Shown here: piece after piece, positions 33,104 to 43,822 of the stretch
How positions within the stretch are numbered: position 1 is the stretch's first letter
How the letters are laid out: every line of letters begins with the position of its first letter
Assembly: GCF_047948215.1 (NCBI RefSeq)
Contig: NC_134455.1
Location: forward strand, 348,128,491 to 348,192,490
Source: Lycorma delicatula
Taxonomy: Eukaryota > Arthropoda > Insecta > Hemiptera > Fulgoridae
DNA: 64,000 nt
Direction of reading: 5' to 3'
The notes under the pieces: generated by a model
The model's database searches: none
What the model was told of the DNA's origin: nothing
The model's input: the letters and a program-made list of their open reading frames with translations, nothing else
Position numbers and translations under genes: made by a program

Positions 33104-34159
33104 TTAGAGCATGTCTTCAGCAATCTGGGTGACGTGATGACGAATTGCGATCTTTAGGTCCTCCAATGCACGCGGTTTATTGCCGTACACACGCGATTTC
33201 AGAAACCCCCACAGAAAAAAATCACAACTACTCAAGTCGGGGGACCGAGGGGGCCAAGGAATCTTGGGGGAATCGAGGGATCCCCCAATCGAGGGGGAAT
33301 CAAGGAATCGAGGGGGCCAAGGATCTGGAAACGATCCGTCCCGGAAACAAGTTACGGAGCACAGCCATCGTTGCCCTCGTTGTGTGCGCTGTAGCTCCAT
33401 CCTTCTGAAATAACACATTTTGAAAATCGATTCCCCGGTTTCGTAACTCGGGGATGAAAAACGTATTCAACATCGCAATGAAACGATCAGCTGTTACAGT
33501 TACGGCAGCGACATTTTCTTCAAAAAAATATGGTCCATAACACCGATCTTTCCTATTGCACACCAGAAAATCACCTTTGGGCTATGAAGTGGTCTCTCGT
33601 GAGGCTGATGTGGGTTTCTTTCTGCCCAATACCGGCAATTCTGTTTGTTGACGAAGCCATTCAGATGAAAATGGGCTTTGTCACTCATTAACAATAACAA
33701 ATTTTCATTTTCTTCAAAAATGGTAAGCATTTGTCGACATAATTGTAATTTCTGCGTGAAATCTTGCTCGTTTAACTGCTGCACGACAGCTATCTTGTAA
33801 GGATGGAAATGCAGATCTGTATGCAGAATTCGTCTTACCGTACTTGTGCTCATTTGAAGCGCTGCTGAATGCCTCTGAATAGAGCGGCGTGGGCTTCTGA
33901 CAATGGCTTCCCTTACTCGTTCGATGTTCTCCGGAGTGCTAGCAGTTCGTCGAGTACCCGGTGGTTTTTTCTTCAATATTGAACCACTTGTTCGAAGGTT
34001 GTTTACCTATCGTAATATTGCGTTACGAGTAAAGACACTTGCATTACGATGGATATTAAACTGACGGCGGAAATCTCGCTGAACAGCAGTTACGGATTCG
34101 TCATTTCGCTCAAAACTGTCATACGCGTACAGGCGTTGGTCTAACGTCCACGGCTCCAT
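33104..34159 (-). pseudogene. Tc1/IS630-type transposase, broken
   Basis: The start is at 34159 (MEPWTLDQRLYAYDSFERND). N-terminal DNA-binding sequence includes VQRDFRRQFNIHRNASVFTR and ends NAILR at a TAG (34007-34009) that replaces an expected Trp codon. The same frame then continues LKKKPPGTRRTASTPENIER. The first catalytic Asp is in LLLMSDKAHFHLNGFVNKQN. Near 33540 the frame shifts to YGPYFFEENVAAVTVTADRF, with the second Asp in FQKDGATAHTTRA. A further shift leads to PWPPRSPDLSSCDFFLWGFL with the third. A 63-base expansion lies between the last two motifs. At least three lesions are present. Confidence 0.88.
33246..33323. repeat. 63 bp expansion within the transposase
   Basis: CGAGGGGGCCAAGGA occurs at 33246-33260 and 33309-33323. 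The interval is filled by variants of aatcgaggga and gggggaatc. The period is exactly 63 bases, a multiple of three. Confidence 0.8.
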
Positions 34160-34286
34160 CTCAACGACTAAAATGTAAATGCTATGAACAAAGGAAACGT
34201 CAGACACCAGCGACGTGCCCCTCCCACCACGAACGCCCGAGTACAACCCACTTCAAAAACATCCGGTTCCCGTGAATGATTCTGTA

Positions 34287-34439
34287 TAAATATATATATA
34301 TATAAAACATAAAATAGATTTAAAACGGGAGTCAACTGACTTTTTGCCTGTATTGTCTTTTACACCCATGATTATGTCCACTAATCAATCAAACGATATT
34401 CTAAAATCGATAGTTTTTAAATTATCCAAATGATAGCAA
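34287..34439. other. short AT-rich link
   Basis: TA-rich sequence between the Tc1-type element and REP-B; nothing else seen. Confidence 0.5.
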
Positions 34440-35105
34440 TTACCAGTTGTAATTCGATGATGATTCTAAATAAAGCGCGCGGGATACTGTATTTAATTTC
34501 CGAGGGTGTGGCGGTATTATCAGCAACGGTCCAGACTAATAAACTAATGTAATTTCCCAACTTCCATATTACAAATTTCGCCTGTACGGCAGACTAATTG
34601 TTTCCGAGTCAACCGGGCATAGAGTTCGAGACCCAGCCAGACCGAGTTACTTTTTTACTTTTCAAATATTATTCATTTATTTAATTCTACCGCTCACCTG
34701 TGACATCACAACGTAGAAGACGCTACAACATTTTTTTTTTGGGATGGGGAAGCTATTTTGCAAATATTGTTATTTTTTAATAGTTAAAAAATGTGCCTAA
34801 GAAACGTATGGCCTTAATTAGGCAAAATGTCGAGATACTGAGGGTGACCTTCCTTTATACCCTCACCCCCTTGATCTTCTAAGTTGAAAATTCAATGGCA
34901 TCAATGTCCTACATATATACGAAATCTGACAAAGTTTGGTCAAAATCGGTCCCGTAATTCTGGAGATATAAGGTGATTTAGAGGCCAAAACCGAACACAC
35001 ACACGAACATTAACATGCGGTAAAATCCGCATATGCCCAAAGTGAATCGATTACAATACTTTCCCTTCTAGAACTAAGGTCTCCTATAGCGCTATATATC
35101 GTGTT
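34440..35105 (+). repeat. REP-B copy 5, nearly complete
   Basis: Contains the tRNA-like part (gccgagtcaacc-type text near 34600 and gagttcgagacccagccaga), then tctaccgctcacctgtgaca, gtgacct-type body, and the hairpin-like end actttcccttctagaacta. Confidence 0.8.
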
Positions 35106-35726
35106 ATAAATTATAAAGCTAACGCTACCTTGGTATAACCAACAAAAAATGAAAATAAAAGAATAAACACCCAAGAGAAAGAGATGATACAATGAAAAGA
35201 CTTCTCAAGGATATAAATAGACAAAAAGTGTAAAATTGTAATATAAAAAATCATTTTAGATTGAGTAGATGATAACAATAAAAAAAAGTACTAATTAAAA
35301 ACAGGCTGTACTTACTTATAGATCTAAAAAAAAGTCCAAGAAAAACTTATAGTAGTAGATTTATGATGGCGTAAATTAACTAAATTTATTACTGTAAGAA
35401 TAAAATAACAACAGCGAACAATAAAACAAAATGCAAATAATAAGGTTAATATAATTTTGTAATAAAAAATTTAACAGAAAAGGATGCAAATAAATCACAG
35501 GAAAATATCATTAGAAAAAAATTCACAGTTTTAGTAGAAATGCAAGATATTGAATGGTAAATGTAAAATTTATAATTATACGAGTAACTACCGCATTAAG
35601 AAACAAATCAATAATTAAACACAGTGCACTTGAAAAGTAAAAAGCATAAAAGTTTTCTGTAATACGTAAAACTGTATACTATAATCACACATGAAAACTG
35701 TGTATTCACAAAAAATCTATATAATA
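35106..35726. other. AT-rich stretch
   Basis: A-rich, with no gene or repeat family recognised. Confidence 0.5.
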
Positions 35727-36790
35727 CTAGCTTCCCCGTCGCGCTATACAGTTATTTGCGTTACCCGTCGCGTTCAATGGACTTTAAACCGGTCAGGATG
35801 AGCAAAACGAGCCCTTTCCCGTCTAGCCAGGGGGTTCTGCCTCCTGGACCCGCTGTGTACATTAAACTCGTGTTCCTGAGAATAATAATTATAAATAAAA
35901 ATTAAAGCCTGTTCAATTTATAAAAACTTATCAGTGTAATGTTATAATTCTTCAGAGCAACAGTTTGGTCAGTACAGGAACCACTAGTTGGTTTTTAAAT
36001 TTTCTGTCGCGGATTCGCTCGCAAAATTAATGATCGGAATTACAAAGATAAATTACAATCACAATGATAACAAAGGTCATAAAGATTGATTCAGTAGCGG
36101 TAGTATAAAACAATAAAAATAATTTATACTTCTTACTCTTTAAAATATCCAAAATCATAAAACCCGAAAATTGTTTTTAGATATTTATCTGAAGAGTATT
36201 AGAAAACTCAAATCGAACGAATATCTCGTTTAGTATAGTCGGAAATGGGGAAAATTTCCAATCATTGATCAAAATATACCTTTCTTTACTCCTTCCAAGG
36301 TCGAATTTCTAAAAATTTAGAAATTGGTTTAAAGATATGTCCATGAAGATTACATACACCAAACGTCAAGCTGATTTCTTCATTTATTACACAGAAAGAA
36401 AAAAAATAGTAAACCCTACTGTTACCCCATTTTAACAGTTTAAACTCGGGAATTTAAAAAAAAAAAAAAGGTTTTTAGATATTTAAATGAAAATTACACC
36501 AACAATTATTGATGTCTTCATTCGTTACCGAGAAATTTAGAAAATAGTAAAATAATAGAAAAAACCAGTAAAATTTGATGGTATCAATTTTAACCATTTA
36601 AATTCGAAATTTCAAAAAATCTTAACAATTTGTTTTTAAATATTCACATGCGGATTACTTACACAAAAATCAAGTTGCTATCCTCATCTGTTACCGAGAA
36701 ATTAAAAAAGTAGTTTCATTGTTACTCCATTTTAATCATTTAAACTCGGAATTTCACAAAATTAATTTCTTAGTGTCCACTTAAACTGTA
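35727..36790 (+). repeat. REP-D copy 2 with tripled internal unit
   Basis: Starts ctagcttccccgtcgcgcta. It continues like copy 1 through gcaacagtttggtcagtaca, where copy 1 carries the SINE. A unit of about 150 bases (gttaccgagaaatt ... ccattttaa ... actcggaattt) then appears three times in diverged form (about 36290-36450, 36450-36605 and 36605-36780). Copy 1 has it once. Confidence 0.75.
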
Positions 36791-36887
36791 AGAATTTGTG
36801 TGTACAAATTTTAATCAATTTACTTTCAGTAGTTTTTACTGGGCGTTGATTATTAATTACTAACGACATATTATTTTATATATATAT

Positions 36888-37060
36888 ACTAGCATCGCCG
36901 TGGCGGCTTCGCCCGCTTTATACGGTTACATATGATTAATTGTGTGTCAACCAATATTTTATCGTTTTGGACAAATATGAGCGAAATCGGACCAAAAATA
37001 CAATTTTTCAAAATATCTCAACCCCAGTGTTACCTAGTGGGTCAAAACTAACTCAGAAAC
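36888..37060 (+). repeat. REP-D copy 3, 5' end
   Basis: Begins tatactagcatcgccgtggc then ggcttcgcccgctttatacg, the REP-D start. It is followed by different sequence, so it is truncated or from a sister family. Confidence 0.6.
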
Positions 37061-37375
37061 CTTCGCGGGCCTGCGTACAACTCACAAACTTTTAATACAA
37101 TCTTATTATCTTAATTATGCAACCTTATAATGTTAAATAAATGAATAAAATTCATTTTTTCTTACATCTGAGAATAAAATAAACATGAACAAAAGAAATG
37201 GCCTAAAAATACACAAAATACGCCAGTCGACTAGAATGTTTACCTCAACTAACATTTACGGATCATTTCAAACTTCATACGTATCCGATATGTAAAATTT
37301 CTTAGGATTTTTTTTTTGCTTGATGAATTAATCCAAAAAAAAGCATACAGAGAACCTTGTACGTTGGAATATGGA
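37061..37375. other. AT-rich stretch
   Basis: Nothing recognised. Confidence 0.45.
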
Positions 37376-37475
37376 GATGGAATTTTATAGCACGTGAAAA
37401 ATGCCACGCCTGACCCGGATGCGAACCCTGGACCCCGGGATGAAACGCTGATAGGCTACCACTCCACCAAGGAAA
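37376..37475 (-). mobile_element. SINE-2 head, reversed
   Basis: A tRNA-derived head on the minus strand, seen on plus as gccacgcctgacccggatgc, gaaccctggaccccggga and ctaccactccaccaagg. It has mismatches in the B box. Confidence 0.7.
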
Positions 37476-37799
37476 TCAGGATTTATTGAAATTTTAATAA
37501 ATAAATATCCTCATAATTGTTATTTAAAATTAAATATTTAACATTTAAAGTTAATCATCAAAAATTATGCAACAAGATGCAAGCAAATTTTCGTGTAATT
37601 TGTAAATTTCCAAAAAAAAAACTTATAATTCAGCGGATAGAAAACACTTAATCAAGATAATGTGAAAGTACGAAGATGACTAAATTTAATCAAATTAACT
37701 CTGACAGACACAATTTAAAAGATAAACTTCTGGGGGGAGAAATCAGCAAACTATTCCAAATTGTAATAGATCTGAGGCAAGGAGATAAATTATCTTAAA

Positions 37800-37941
37800 T
37801 CCTACTCAACTTTTTTTTCTTTTTTTTTTAACCTCCGGGTCCACAGTTAAGTATTGCTTCAGAGGATGAGATGAATGATTTGTAGCGTGTGTGAAATGCC
37901 ATGACTGACCGGGATTCGAACCCGGGGTTCCTACTTAACCT
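37800..37941 (-). mobile_element. SINE-2 head on a SINE-1-type tail, truncated
   Basis: On plus: T run, acctccgggtccacagttaa, gcttcagaggatgagatgaa, then the tRNA-like catgactgaccgggattcga ending gaacccggggt. The target copy TCCTACTCAACT lies before it (37800-37811) and TCCTACTTAACCT after it (37929-37941). It links the SINE-2 head with the common tail. Confidence 0.75.
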
Positions 37942-38223
37942 TTTTTTTTCTGTTTAGCCTCCGGTAACTACCGTTTAGATAATACTTCAGAGGATGATTT
38001 ACTTCAGAGGATGATAATACTTCAGTTCGACCATTCCTGAGATGTGTGGTTAATTAAAACCCAACCACCAAAGAACACCGGTATCCACGATCTAATATTC
38101 AAATCCGTGTAAAAATAGCTGGCTTTACTAGGACTTGAACGCTGAACTCTTGACTTCCAAATCAGCTGATTTGGGAAGACACGTTCACCACTAGACCAAC
38201 CCGGTGGGTTTCCTACTCAACCT
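37942..38223 (-). mobile_element. SINE-1, full length, second insertion at the same site
   Basis: Reversed SINE-1 from a T run and ctgtttagcctccggtaact to ccaacccggtgggtt. Part of the tail is duplicated (acttcagaggatga occurs twice, at about 37985 and 38001). Target copies TCCTACTTAACCT (37929-37941) and TCCTACTCAACCT (38211-38223) flank it. Confidence 0.9.
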
Positions 38224-39159
38224 AGTTTTAAACAAAATCACGAAAACGTTTTGTAAAAAGAATGACATACGTGTTAAAAAAAAAACAAAAGTAAGTTTAA
38301 AATTACATTTCTTGCTTTTCCAAATTATCAAGCACTTCTCTAAAATTCAGAAGGGATTGTTCCTCGAATTGACGATAAAAAAACAACAGAAAAAGCAAGC
38401 GTACAAATCTTCTGAAAAAAAGAAATCATGACAAACCTCAAAGATTGTTCTCAAGAAAAATAAACGGAAACCAAACATGGAAAAAAAGGAAGTCACAACC
38501 CAATTTAAATATTCATGAGAAATCATCAGTAAAAACGGGACAGATAAAAGCAGCATTGTAATTCCGGAAATTCAAATTAGAAAAATTAAATTTCTTACCC
38601 AAAACAATTAACAATAAAAAGAATTTGTCTATAAATGCAGAATCGTGGCATTACAATACTGCAGTCACACCACTAATATTATAAAGAATTAAAACAACGA
38701 ATCTGATTGGCCTACAAAATCTCCTCTAAATCGAAAGAAAAACCCCAAGAAGAATCTACAGTCGTATAAAAATACCAAGAATAAAATCAAATAAAAAAAT
38801 TGATAGAACCATGAAGATTAAAATTTCTGGAACACATAATCCGAACGGGTCTAAAAAGATTACATAAACAGATTTTCGAAAAAATATGCAAACTAAAAAG
38901 CCAAACAGGATACATAAAGCGTATGAAAAAGGAATTTTAACCCCTAAGGATACAATAGGATAACCCTAAGGATACAATTTCTGTTTAACCTTACATAGAT
39001 GGCGTCATTACAAGTTAAATTTACAAATATAAAAACAGAAATTACAATATAAAAAAGAGAAATGATTACAGTCGATATTAATTATTTAAAAATACCATTC
39101 ATTAAATAATGTTGTTAAGTTGAATAAACTAAATATAAAAAAATTACTAAATTCACAAG

Positions 39160-39650
39160 AGTTATTCGAGTGCGACAGGTGGATCAGCGAACCCCCAGTC
39201 GTGCATATCATTGGTGAATCCACTGAACATAGAGATCATCGATAAGATGCTTCACCATAAGATGATATACCATAAGTGAACCTATGTTCGTAGCGGTGAA
39301 CATAGCGGGAACAGATGTACATAGCGGGGTTGATCAAGCAGAGAGACTGTGAAACGAGGGATAAGGGGCAGCCCTTTGTAGAGCCATCGTTCTTCTGGGC
39401 GGTGGCGAAGAAACAGTGGGACTCCCGACCCCGAGCTGAAAAGATCGAGACCCGGCAGAAATGCCCTTCCGCGGGTGTCCTGGTAGAGGCAAGACATGCG
39501 AAGACTGAGAAACCTGGCTACTGGGTTGGGGTGGCTGTGAACGGCATAGCACTGCTCCTTCCTGGTGATTAGAGAAAAAGGCACCTCCCAGAGCTGAGTT
39601 TATGCTTAAATGTGGGTCCGGCTATGGGAGGAAACGGAAAAACTATTATA
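39160..39650 (+). mobile_element. R1-like retrotransposon tail
   Basis: A frame 39315-39572 reads KGQPFVEPSFFWAVAKKQWD, then SAGVLVEARHAKTEKPGYWV and stops. The UTR ggcacctcccagagctgagt, tttatgcttaaatgtgggtc and gctatgggaggaaacgg matches the tail at 2890-2955, and an A run follows at 39640. This suggests the 3' end of the same family as the gag/endonuclease piece at 2.2-2.8 kb. The protein part is not otherwise recognised. Confidence 0.6.
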
Positions 39651-39969
39651 AAAAAAAACTATAATGGTGTCTCACGAACAAACGGAGGAACTTTCAGGAC
39701 TGATCTTTCTACTGCTGAAAATAATTTAAAATAAGTTCATATAAACATAAGTCTGGAAACGCTTTGTTTACGAGTTACAGCAAGTGAAAGATTTCGCCCA
39801 GATTTCAGCTTTTCTAATAAAAAGAAGTCCTACTGTAATTTTTGGAAATGAAGTTAAGGAGTAAAGATGATGGTTTCTAATGTAAATTGAGCTAGGAAAT
39901 AGGATAAAACAGGTCCTATAACTGTAACTATACTATTTGGAATGAAGTTATGACGGTCGCCGTTAATTT
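39651..39969. other. unassigned stretch
   Basis: No clear feature. It may hold the lost 3' part of the transposon that follows. Confidence 0.4.
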
Positions 39970-40464
39970 AATCGACAGTTTTGACTGTTCACATAACCGT
40001 CGAGATGGATCCAAGCTTCATCACTAAAGAACACTGTTTAAAAATTCGATTCCATTATCATTTACGAGAGATCTAAACCGACGACAATATTGCAATCGCT
40101 TGTTTAAATCTGAAGGCTTAAGCTCTTGGACTAATCGTACGCGATACGGATACAATTTCAATTTTTTAGCGGCTTTCTGAACACTCAAATATGACAAACC
40201 GACTTGCGTGGAAAGTTTTCGTAAACGTTTCCCTGGAGAATTGAGCAATCTTGTTTTCACACTCTCTAAAACGTCATCTGTCAAGCGAGTTGGTCGACCA
40301 CTACGTTTTCTGTCGCAAACACCACCTGTCTCTCGAAATCGGTTTGCAAGCCTAGAAATTGACATTTTATCTGGCGGAGAAACACCAACAAATTTAAATT
40401 GAAATGATTCTTTTACACTCGCGTACGATTTCATAGCAAAATATTGTTCTACGGTAAAAGACAT
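39970..40464 (-). pseudogene. IS630/Tc1-type transposase with DUF4817-like N-terminus, truncated
   Basis: The start is at 40464 (MSFTVEQYFAMKSYASVKES). The helix-turn-helix region of the DUF4817 kind includes SISRLANRFRETGGVCDRKR, SGRPTRLTDDVLESVKTRL and GLSYLSVQKAAKKLKL. The frame is open to LNSVL at 40024. A one-base shift continues VFFSDEAWIHLDGYVNSQNC, holding the first catalytic Asp. It then ends near 39970, so the second and third catalytic motifs are missing. The long intact N-terminal frame could in principle encode a DNA-binding peptide, but I see no sign it is used. Confidence 0.8.
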
Positions 40465-40652
40465 TCTGTTTGTATAACACGACCGAAAACGGCACAAAAG
40501 TTTACACAGCTCAAGGAGAATCAACTCACACTGTCGTATCTATACCGGTTGAGTAACGCTACCAACTTCGTGTCACAAAACATAATTTCCCTTTCTTAGA
40601 AAAAAATTATCAGAAATTAACAATTGGGTAACAGGACTAAAAAATCACCCTG
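39970..40652 (-). mobile_element. IS630/Tc1-type transposon, 5' half
   Basis: The right border is a terminus reading CAGGGTGATTTTTTAGTCCT inward from 40652, followed by TA (40653-40654). The left end was not found. It encodes the truncated transposase listed next. Confidence 0.65.
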
Positions 40653-40906
40653 TACAATAAAATTGTTCATGCAGCACGTTTTACCTCGTTTTATTGTTAA
40701 CAATTTTTCCGTCATTTCTACTTTGAATGCTTATATCTAGATAAAGAAGGCATTATCAAAAAAAAAAATGGATTTCACCACTGTTTTTTTTCTGTAAAAT
40801 TTTAAATCTAAATCATGTGTTATATGTTCACCTTCCTATTTAAAAAAGTTAAGTTTGATTCAGTATGGCAGGCAAAAATTAAAAACGAAAATAATGAAGA
40901 TTTTTT

Positions 40907-41340
40907 TAACTATGTAGAACCTCACCTCTTTCTGCCTACAAATACCTCTCAGATATGCAGTCTAAACCTGTTTCCATACTTGAATATTAGCAGGTATATT
41001 TTAAAGCATCCTAACCTCCGTAGGGAAAGACACTCGCTTTATGACGATTCCGGTCGCCACACCACCACTCCGTACCTAGCCATGATGGCTTTAACAAAGG
41101 TCGTCTTTTGACTCTAACATTTTACATCTCACAGTAATTAGCTCAGCCTCGTTGGGATGCCACTGATGTAAATGCCTCGGTAGACATTTACATCAGTGAA
41201 TTTATGATTCAGCTTTCACCTTCGCTGTAGGCTTCTTTTGGATATCTTGACTGTCCTACTTCGTTGCCTCTAAACTAGCTAACCGAGTTCGCGGAAGCAC
41301 GAACCCCGGGTCTAGTTCTAAAACTTTAATTGAGCTACTA
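40907..41340 (+). repeat. REP-E copy 1
   Basis: Starts with the phrase shared with 24642-24710. It continues cctccgtagggaaagacact, gacgattccggtcgccacac and gccactgatgtaaatgcctc. A perfect 14 bp hairpin (41161-41174 with 41185-41198, loop cctcggtaga) is included. The end is tcgcggaagcacgaaccccg. Confidence 0.7.
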
Positions 41341-41479
41341 TTGTGAGTAAATGTCTCATAATATTCGAGGCAAATTAAAGAAATAACATAATACACGAAA
41401 TGTTGTTCGCAACACCGAAATTTATTCCTAGTTCCCTTAGTGAACTCAATTTTATAGTTCAAACCACCTACTTAATATA

Positions 41480-41700
41480 TTTTAAGCATCTCAATCGCCC
41501 CCGAGGGAGAAGATCACTCGCCTCGTGACGTGTCTGGTCGTCACACCACTCCCTCCGTTCCTAGCCAAGAGTGGCTTAACCGGAGATCTTCTTGCCCTAA
41601 AACTGATGACATTCCACAGTCATCAGTCGGCCTCGTGAGATGCCACTGATGCAAATTCCTCGAAAGACATCACAACAGTAAATTCCGCCCTAGTCAAGTT
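41480..41700 (+). repeat. REP-E copy 2
   Basis: Has cccccgagggagaagatcac, gtgtctggtcgtcacaccac and gccactgatgcaaattcctc. The hairpin is worn. Copies 1 and 2 lie in the same direction about 490 bases apart, which could be a long-terminal-repeat-like pair, but nothing else supports that. Confidence 0.65.
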
Positions 41701-42830
41701 TTGCCAACTAACAAGACATTAGACACCAAACTCTACCACGTAGCCCTCAGGAACTGGTTAACAAACAGCCTTCCCGAGGAAGATCAAATATTCCATGCAC
41801 CTAACTCTATTACCATTCTATCACCACCTAAACTGTATGTTTCCAATTTACAATACGATTATTTCAGTAATTTCATACCACGACGGCATATTAAATTCCA
41901 GTAATTCCAAGCTACGAAAGCGTAATGCTAAAGTTAGTGATTGGAGCTGTTAACCAGCGAAAATAAATGTCCCAGAGAACCTCAGGTCTGGTCCGTTCGG
42001 GAGCTGAGTATAACCTCTAGTCTCCCACTTCAGCTCCAACTTTGAGGACCGCTTGAATTTACAGTTAGATTGATCGCAACCAAGATTTACTTATTTACCC
42101 CTTAATAGGAGCGCACTCCAATTCAAACAAATCACCATGCTAAAGTTAGAGAATCGTAGCCGGGAGAATGAAGATCACTATATTTTAAGCAGAAGAAATT
42201 CATAAATTAATGGTATAATTAAAATTTTTGTACATTTTTTTTCAGTAAAATAACTCGGTAAAGTCATTCGCCAAGTTACTGACACTTAGTATAAATTACT
42301 ATTATTCTCAATTTATACTTCTAGTACTGTAGCAATATAAATTGAGAATAATAAGAGAAGTAAAAGATTAATAAACGAAAGAAAACCAACAAAAAACCAT
42401 ATTAATAGAACTTAATAATCAAGAAAAAATAGAGAAGAATCGAGGAAAGCATCAAATTTGCTAAATCTTTAACATAAAAAATAGTTAATTGTATGAAATG
42501 GCAATAAAAAATGAAATGTGGGAAGAGATTATGATTGCTATTTTGAGATTATAAAATTGCTACGCTAAAATAAGACTGAAAAAAAAAAACATTTAAATTT
42601 AAACAATTTAAATGAATTTAAATTGTGGTATTTCTGCTTGTTTACTAAAAAGCTATCAGAAATATTTAATATGCTTAGAAGGCAGAATAACTATAAAATA
42701 AATATTAACAGTAGCATCATTAATAATAAAGGAGACAGACTTGCAACGTCGCCAACTGCAGTTTTATTTTAAACAGAAATGTTGGATTTGTTGAATGAAG
42801 ACTAATGTTAGTTTGTGTTGTTTTTTTTTT
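41701..42830. other. unassigned stretch with a short hairpin
   Basis: A 68-codon frame at 41701-41904 is not recognised. Text at 41930-42170 is GC-richer and has short direct repeats (gctaaagttag). Positions 42300-42317 and 42336-42353 form a perfect 18 bp stem. Confidence 0.45.
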
Positions 42831-43520
42831 TTATATGTAAGTAGCACTGTAATAGTTAAAGGCGGTTGGCGTGAGTTGCAGGCTAGATCGCTACATGAGA
42901 TGGTCGCCGGGGTCACGGGGCGCCACGACTATTGACCGAACAACTGCACTGCGCCCGATCTAAGTAAAAAGGAAACAATTAAGTCAGTCCTATTCGCTCG
43001 AATTAGTTTAACAAATGTTAAAAATTTGGTAAATTTCGGATTATTTTTTTTAAATAAAAAATTATTTTTTATTTGTTTAAATGAAATAACCCTTAGATAA
43101 AACTATAAAAATTTTTAAAAATATATTTATTTAAAAAAATTATTTCTTACAATTAGGAAAAATATTTTCACGGATTTACAAAAAAAAAAAATTAAAAATA
43201 ACTAAAATCCTTTCATATATAGACGCTATGACTATATTGAAGAATTTAAAAATAATATTAATAAAAAAATAAAGTAAGAAAACCCATGAATTTTTAGCAT
43301 TCCGTATGATTTATACTTCATTGTGTACTGAAATAATTTTCATTAACACCTTCCGAATTGTGAATAATTTTGTAGTTTCTTTTTAATTTCCAGCTGTAGC
43401 ACTATTGTTGCAGTAACAGTATAGCTATAAATGAAATGTATAGCCGTTGACCAAAAATTTGGATGTAATGTTTTTTTGTAAATATTGACCTTTCAAGATC
43501 TCCTTAGTCCAAAAACACAC
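42831..43520. other. unassigned stretch with GC-rich patch
   Basis: 42860-42960 is GC-rich (gatggtcgccggggtcacgg, gcgccacgactattgaccga) in AT-rich surroundings. It resembles no other part of the window clearly. Confidence 0.45.
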
Positions 43521-43822
43521 TCATAAGGTCAATATAAATGGTGAACTCGTCATCAAAAATCAGCTGATTTCGTATTCGACAGTTCTAAGGTTCAAATCCT
43601 AGTAAAGACAGTTACTTTTATACCAATCTGAATACTAAATCCGTAGGTACCGGTGTTCTTAGGTGGTTGGGTTTCAATTAACCATACACCTCCCGAACGG
43701 TCGACCTGACTCTGTACAAGACTACACTTCCATTTTCATTTACATTCATACATATCATCCTCAGTCATCTTCTGAAGTAATACATTACGGTATTTCCGGA
43801 AGGCTAGAACAGAAAAAACATA
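43521..43822 (+). mobile_element. SINE-1, diverged full copy
   Basis: The head is worn but holds atcagctgatttcgtattcg and the B-box-like AGGTTCAAATCC. The body taccggtgttcttaggtggt and tail catatcatcctcagtcatct, then ggtatttccggaaggctaga, follow. Confidence 0.85.

Larger units (their letters stand above)
32901..34284 (-). mobile_element. Tc1/IS630-type transposon, full length
   Basis: The 30-base inverted ends are 32901-32930 and 34255-34284. They differ at two positions and share TCATTCACGGGAACCGGATG. TA flanks both sides (32899-32900, 34285-34286). At 1384 bases it is complete in outline. Confidence 0.92.
37660..38950 (+). pseudogene. non-LTR retrotransposon reverse transcriptase, decayed
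   Basis: Plus-strand pieces in order: LIKLTLTDTI and NFWGEISKLFQIVIDLRQGD KLS to about 37810 (the GLRQGDxLSP block), then ILLNLVLNKITKTFCKKNDI from 38211, then weaker text. NSINAESWHYNTAVTPLIL-type sequence lies near 38640. The end, near 38810-38940, reads RLKFLEHIIRTGLKRLHKQI and CKLKSQTGYIKRMKKEF. This is the order of RT core to C-terminal region in insect non-LTR elements; the clade is not assigned. Two SINEs sit exactly within the RQGD-to-FNLVL motif. Many stops show it is old. Confidence 0.75.

Noticed and set aside
39282..39584. 100-codon minus-strand frame
   Set aside because: It is the shadow of the R1-like tail, which reads on plus into its UTR and A run.
41000..41700. REP-E copies 1 and 2 as a pair of long terminal repeats
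   Set aside because: They are about 490 bases apart, with no primer-binding site, polypurine tract or internal gag-pol. Copy 3 at 49 kb stands alone.
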